From: Pseudomonas nitroreducens | GTDB lineage: Bacteria > Pseudomonadota > Gammaproteobacteria > Pseudomonadales > Pseudomonadaceae | Length of the DNA stretch: 64,000 bases | Direction of reading: 5' to 3' | Assembly (NCBI RefSeq): GCF_014204515.1 | Contig: NZ_JACHLI010000004.1 | Location: 186,001 to 250,000, forward strand | Part shown: positions 61,482 through 64,000 of the stretch, piece by piece | Numbering within the stretch: the stretch's first letter is position 1 | Layout: every line of letters starts with the position of its first letter | Position numbers and translations under genes: made by a program | Notes under the pieces: model-generated | What the model saw: only the letters and a program-made list of their open reading frames with translations | The model's database searches: none | What the model was told of the DNA's origin: nothing

Positions 61482-62524
61482 GCCTCGGTCTCCAGCAGGC
61501 GCCAGCGCAGTTTTTCACCGGCGCGCAGCGGGACCACGTCGAAGTCGCCGAACGGCAGGGAGGCCGGGGCTTCCCATTCTTCGCGGACCAGGGTGATGCG
61601 GTCGCTGTTGCGCGGCAGGCCGTAGAAGTCCGGGCCGTGGAGGCTGGCGAAGCCTTCCAGCTTGTCCAGCGCCTTGCGTTGCTCGAAGGCCTCGGCGTAC
61701 AGCTCGATGGCGGCGTAGGCGGTGTAGCAGCCGGCGCAACCGCAGGCGGCTTCCTTGGCGTGGCGCGCGTGGGGAGCCGAGTCGGTGCCGAGGAAGAACT
61801 TCGGGCTGCCGCTCGTGGCGGCATCCAGCAGGGCTTCCTGGTGGGTGTTGCGCTTGAGGATCGGCAGGCAATAGAAGTGCGGGCGGATGCCGCCCACCAG
61901 CATGTGGTTGCGGTTGTAGAGCAGATGGTGCGCGGTGATGGTGGCGCCGACGTTGGCCGGGGCGGCCTTGACGAAGGCGGCGGCATCGCCGGTGGTGATG
62001 TGTTCGAAGACCACCTTGAGGGTCGGGAATCGCTCGACCACGCGGGTCAGGTGCTCGTCGATGAAGCGCTTCTCGCGGTCGAACACGTCGACCTCGGCGC
62101 GGGTCACCTCGCCGTGCACCAGCAGCGGCAGGCCGACTTCGGCCATGGCTTCGAGCACGTGGAAGATGTTGTCGACGCTGGTCACGCCCGAATCGGAGTT
62201 GGTGGTGGCGCCGGCCGGGTACAGCTTGGCGGCGTGCACGAAGCCGGAGGCCTTGGCGGCGCGGACTTCCTCGGCGCTGGTGCGGTCGGTGAGGTAGAGC
62301 ACCATCAGCGGCTCGAAGCGGCTGCCGGCCGGGCGGGCGGCGAGGATGCGCTGGCGATAGGCGTCGGCTTCGGCGGCGTTGCGTACCGGCGGCACCAGGT
62401 TCGGCATGATGATGGCGCGGCCGAAGGTGCGGGCGGCGTCGCCGACGGTTTGCGCGAGAGCGGCGCCGTCGCGCAGGTGGATGTGCCAGTCGTCGGGGCG
62501 CAGAAGTGTCAGGCGGTCGGACAT
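61478..62524 (-). CDS. pyrC: Dihydroorotase (E. coli PyrC type)
   Basis: A 348-residue zinc enzyme of pyrimidine synthesis. DDWHIHLRDG provides two zinc ligands, AAKLYPAGAT the carbamylated lysine, and GEVTRAEVDVFDREKRFI, FEHITT and GTDSAPH further active-site residues. Length is that of the class II enzyme. ATG 62524 (MSDRLTLL) matches the family start. It overlaps rnt by four bases; motY diverges upstream. Confidence 0.96.
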   Translation of the reverse strand: MSDRLTLLRPDDWHIHLRDGAALAQTVGDAARTFGRAIIMPNLVPPVRNAAEADAYRQRILAARPAGSRFEPLMVLYLTDRTSAEEVRAAKASGFVHAAKLYPAGATTNSDSGVTSVDNIFHVLEAMAEVGLPLLVHGEVTRAEVDVFDREKRFIDEHLTRVVERFPTLKVVFEHITTGDAAAFVKAAPANVGATITAHHLLYNRNHMLVGGIRPHFYCLPILKRNTHQEALLDAATSGSPKFFLGTDSAPHARHAKEAACGCAGCYTAYAAIELYAEAFEQRKALDKLEGFASLHGPDFYGLPRNSDRITLVREEWEAPASLPFGDFDVVPLRAGEKLRWRLLETEA

Positions 62525-62662
62525 GCGGATTCCAGGGAGGCGGTTGCAGCGGGAAGAGGGTGAAATGCTACCGGAAAAGGCCGTCGCCGGCACTCGCTAT
62601 CAAGTTTTGCCGAGGCCGACCGATAGAATCTGGGACGCCTCTTTACCTGTATGGAAGCCATC

Positions 62663-63661
62663 GTGCGCCAGCCCTCTCTTCTCCTGCTCGCTCTCTGCGC
62701 CAGCCTTCCGGCCTGGGGGCTGACCTTCCAGACGCGCATGGAGAGTGCGCAATGGACGGTGGCGGGCGATCAGTTCGAGTGCCGGCTGTCGCAGAGCGTG
62801 GCCGGTTTCGGCCTGGGCGAATTCGTCTGGCGTGCCGGCGAGCAGCCGACCTTCCGCCTCAAGCCGCAGACCGGCTGGCTGGGCAGTGGCTCGGCAACCT
62901 TGCTGGCCGCCGCGCCGCCGTGGCGGCCGGGGCAGGGCGACCTGAACCTGGGCTCGGTGCAGGTCGGTTCGGGCGACGTTCCGTTCAACAGCACCCAGCA
63001 GCAGGCCGGGCGCCTGCTCGGCGGCCTGCTGGAAGGCCGTGCACCGGAAGTGCGGCACCGCACGCGTACCGGCGACAACCTGCTGGTGCGGCTGATGCCC
63101 ACGCGTTTCGCCGACGGATACGCGCAATTCCAGGATTGTTCGACGAAGATGCTCCCGGTCAACTTCGACCAGGTGCGTCAGAGCCAGATCAGCTTTCCCG
63201 ACGGCGGTACCGAGGTCGACGCCCTGGGCCGCGCCAAGCTGGAGATCATCCTGCAATACATGAAGGCCGACCCGACGGTGAACCGCATCGAACTGGACGG
63301 CCATTCCGACAACAGCGGCAACCGCCTGGCCAATCGCGAGGCTTCGCGCCGCCGCGCCATTGCGGTGATGGAGTACCTGAAGGCCAATGGCGTGGCCGAA
63401 TCGCAGATCACCGTGCGCTTCTATGGCGAGCGCTACCCGCTGGTGAAGAACAACTCCGCCGCCAACCGCGCGAAGAATCGCCGGGTGACGGTGAACCTGT
63501 CCCGCGAGGCGGTCGTCGACCAAGCGCCTGCCGATCCCCCGCCAGCACCCGCCGCAGCGGCTCCCGGCGCCGCCAGCGCCCCAGCCGGGGGCGCCCCGGC
63601 AGCGCCTGCAAGCAACGCCACCAATCCGGCCGTCACGCCGCCTGCCGCACCCAAGGGGTAA
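62663..63661 (+). CDS. motY: Sodium/polar flagellar motor component MotY-like, OmpA-family protein
   Basis: About 332 residues. A signal peptide (RQPSLLLLALCASLPAWG) is followed by a MotY-like N-terminal domain (TFQTRMESAQWTVAGDQFECRLSQ) and a C-terminal OmpA-like peptidoglycan-binding domain (about 190-285, IELDGHSDNSGNRLANREASRRRA). The protein is a T-ring component stabilising the stator in Pseudomonas. A Pro/Ala-rich tail of about 45 residues ends it. I prefer GTG 62663, preceded by GGAAG, over ATG 62651. The start is uncertain. Confidence 0.88.
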   Translation: MRQPSLLLLALCASLPAWGLTFQTRMESAQWTVAGDQFECRLSQSVAGFGLGEFVWRAGEQPTFRLKPQTGWLGSGSATLLAAAPPWRPGQGDLNLGSVQVGSGDVPFNSTQQQAGRLLGGLLEGRAPEVRHRTRTGDNLLVRLMPTRFADGYAQFQDCSTKMLPVNFDQVRQSQISFPDGGTEVDALGRAKLEIILQYMKADPTVNRIELDGHSDNSGNRLANREASRRRAIAVMEYLKANGVAESQITVRFYGERYPLVKNNSAANRAKNRRVTVNLSREAVVDQAPADPPPAPAAAAPGAASAPAGGAPAAPASNATNPAVTPPAAPKG

Positions 63662-63694
63662 GCTGCGGCGGCGGGTCGCACCGACGATAGTATT

Positions 63695-63736
63695 TGTCGC
63701 TTTGTCGTCAAAAGCTGTCGCCCCTCTGTAAATTAT
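63695..63736 (+). promoter_or_regulatory. ArgR operator (two ARG half-sites) upstream of argG
   Basis: The Pseudomonas ARG half-site is TGTCGC-N8-AA-N5 (21 bp). The second unit (63716-63736) matches it exactly and the first (63695-63715) deviates at one base of the AA pair. The units abut directly as a tandem operator, 58 bp before the argG start. Confidence 0.7.
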
Positions 63737-63793
63737 TCCAGGCGAGCAGTAGAATCGGACCCTTTCGAGACAACCCCCGTGGAGTTGAGTGGC

Positions 63794-64000
63794 ATGGCGG
63801 ACGTGAAGAAGGTAGTCCTGGCGTATTCCGGTGGCCTGGATACCTCCGTGATTCTGAAGTGGCTGCAGGATACCTATAACTGTGAAGTGGTGACCTTCAC
63901 CGCCGACCTGGGTCAGGGCGAGGAGGTCGAACCGGCCCGCGCCAAGGCCAAGCAGATGGGCGTGAAAGAAGTCTTCATCGAGGACCTGCGAGAAGAGTTC
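63794..64000 (+). CDS. argG: Argininosuccinate synthase, 3'-truncated by the window
   Basis: The first 69 residues of argininosuccinate synthase. The ATP-binding P-loop-type motif VVLAYSGGLDTSVILKWLQ and VVTFTADLGQGEEVEPARAKAK are diagnostic. The enzyme condenses citrulline and aspartate. ATG 63794 is the family start. An ArgR-type operator lies upstream, so arginine repression is expected. Confidence 0.97.
   Translation, partial: MADVKKVVLAYSGGLDTSVILKWLQDTYNCEVVTFTADLGQGEEVEPARAKAKQMGVKEVFIEDLREEF

Overview
The window is high-GC chromosomal DNA from a Pseudomonas close to the P. aeruginosa / P. nitroreducens / P. citronellolis group. I base this on the very P. aeruginosa-like BfrB protein, the glpK-glpR-glpD-glpM order, the ABC ATPase-argF-grxD-bfrB-bfd-peroxiredoxin-rnt-pyrC-motY-argG order, and the abundance of Pseudomonas REP/REPIN palindromes. 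These comparisons are from memory; no database was searched. I saw no rRNA or tRNA gene, CRISPR array, transposase, integrase or prophage gene.

Layout. 1-7.8 kb: a 5'-truncated amino-acid permease, a CHMI-type tautomerase, a structured dispersed repeat with REP elements, an extended HtpX-like protease with LemA, an isochorismatase-like hydrolase divergent from a GlxA/AraC regulator, a cupin and a VOC protein. 7.8-11.8 kb: a cobalamin riboswitch controlling a TonB-dependent receptor, a [2Fe-2S] thioredoxin-like protein and a BtuF-like binding protein whose start codon lies in a modified REPIN. 11.9-16.6 kb: D-Ala-D-Ala ligase, an aldo/keto reductase and a run of small proteins (NTF2-like, methyltransferase, DUF3237, DCC thiol protein, DoxX-like). 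16.6-26.7 kb: a TorF-like porin, an amidohydrolase with a divergent LysR regulator, a diguanylate cyclase, a LysE exporter, an AraC regulator, HemN and an FMN glutamate-synthase-like protein. 26.7-37.3 kb: the second copy of the dispersed repeat, L-serine dehydratase, an atypical acyltransferase-3, a LuxR/nitrilase/APC permease/GST group, MetR, a CopD-like membrane protein and an alpha/beta hydrolase.

37.3-44.1 kb is a REPIN-bordered block: a LysR regulator, D-malate/tartrate dehydrogenase, a BCCT carrier, a Rieske oxygenase and its reductase. The order matches E. coli dmlR-dmlA-yeaV-yeaW-yeaX. It makes chemical sense as carnitine uptake, cleavage to trimethylamine plus malic semialdehyde, and disposal of D-malate. 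Two promoter regions of this block carry the same 26-bp operator-like direct repeat.

44.2-50.6 kb: an XRE-PAS-PAS regulator, glpM, glpD, glpR and glpK (without glpF), and a YbaK-type deacylase. 50.6-64 kb: PhzF-like protein, an orphan ETF alpha subunit, then the conserved stretch from the ABC ATPase and argF to argG, with an iron-storage pair (bfrB, bfd with a Fur box) and an ArgR operator in front of argG.

The most unusual observation is a 14-nt sequence (GGGGACGCCTAGTC or its complement) that interrupts three unrelated palindromic repeat families at four sites. The second is the pair of dispersed repeats that share a 25-bp stem with a compensatory base change.
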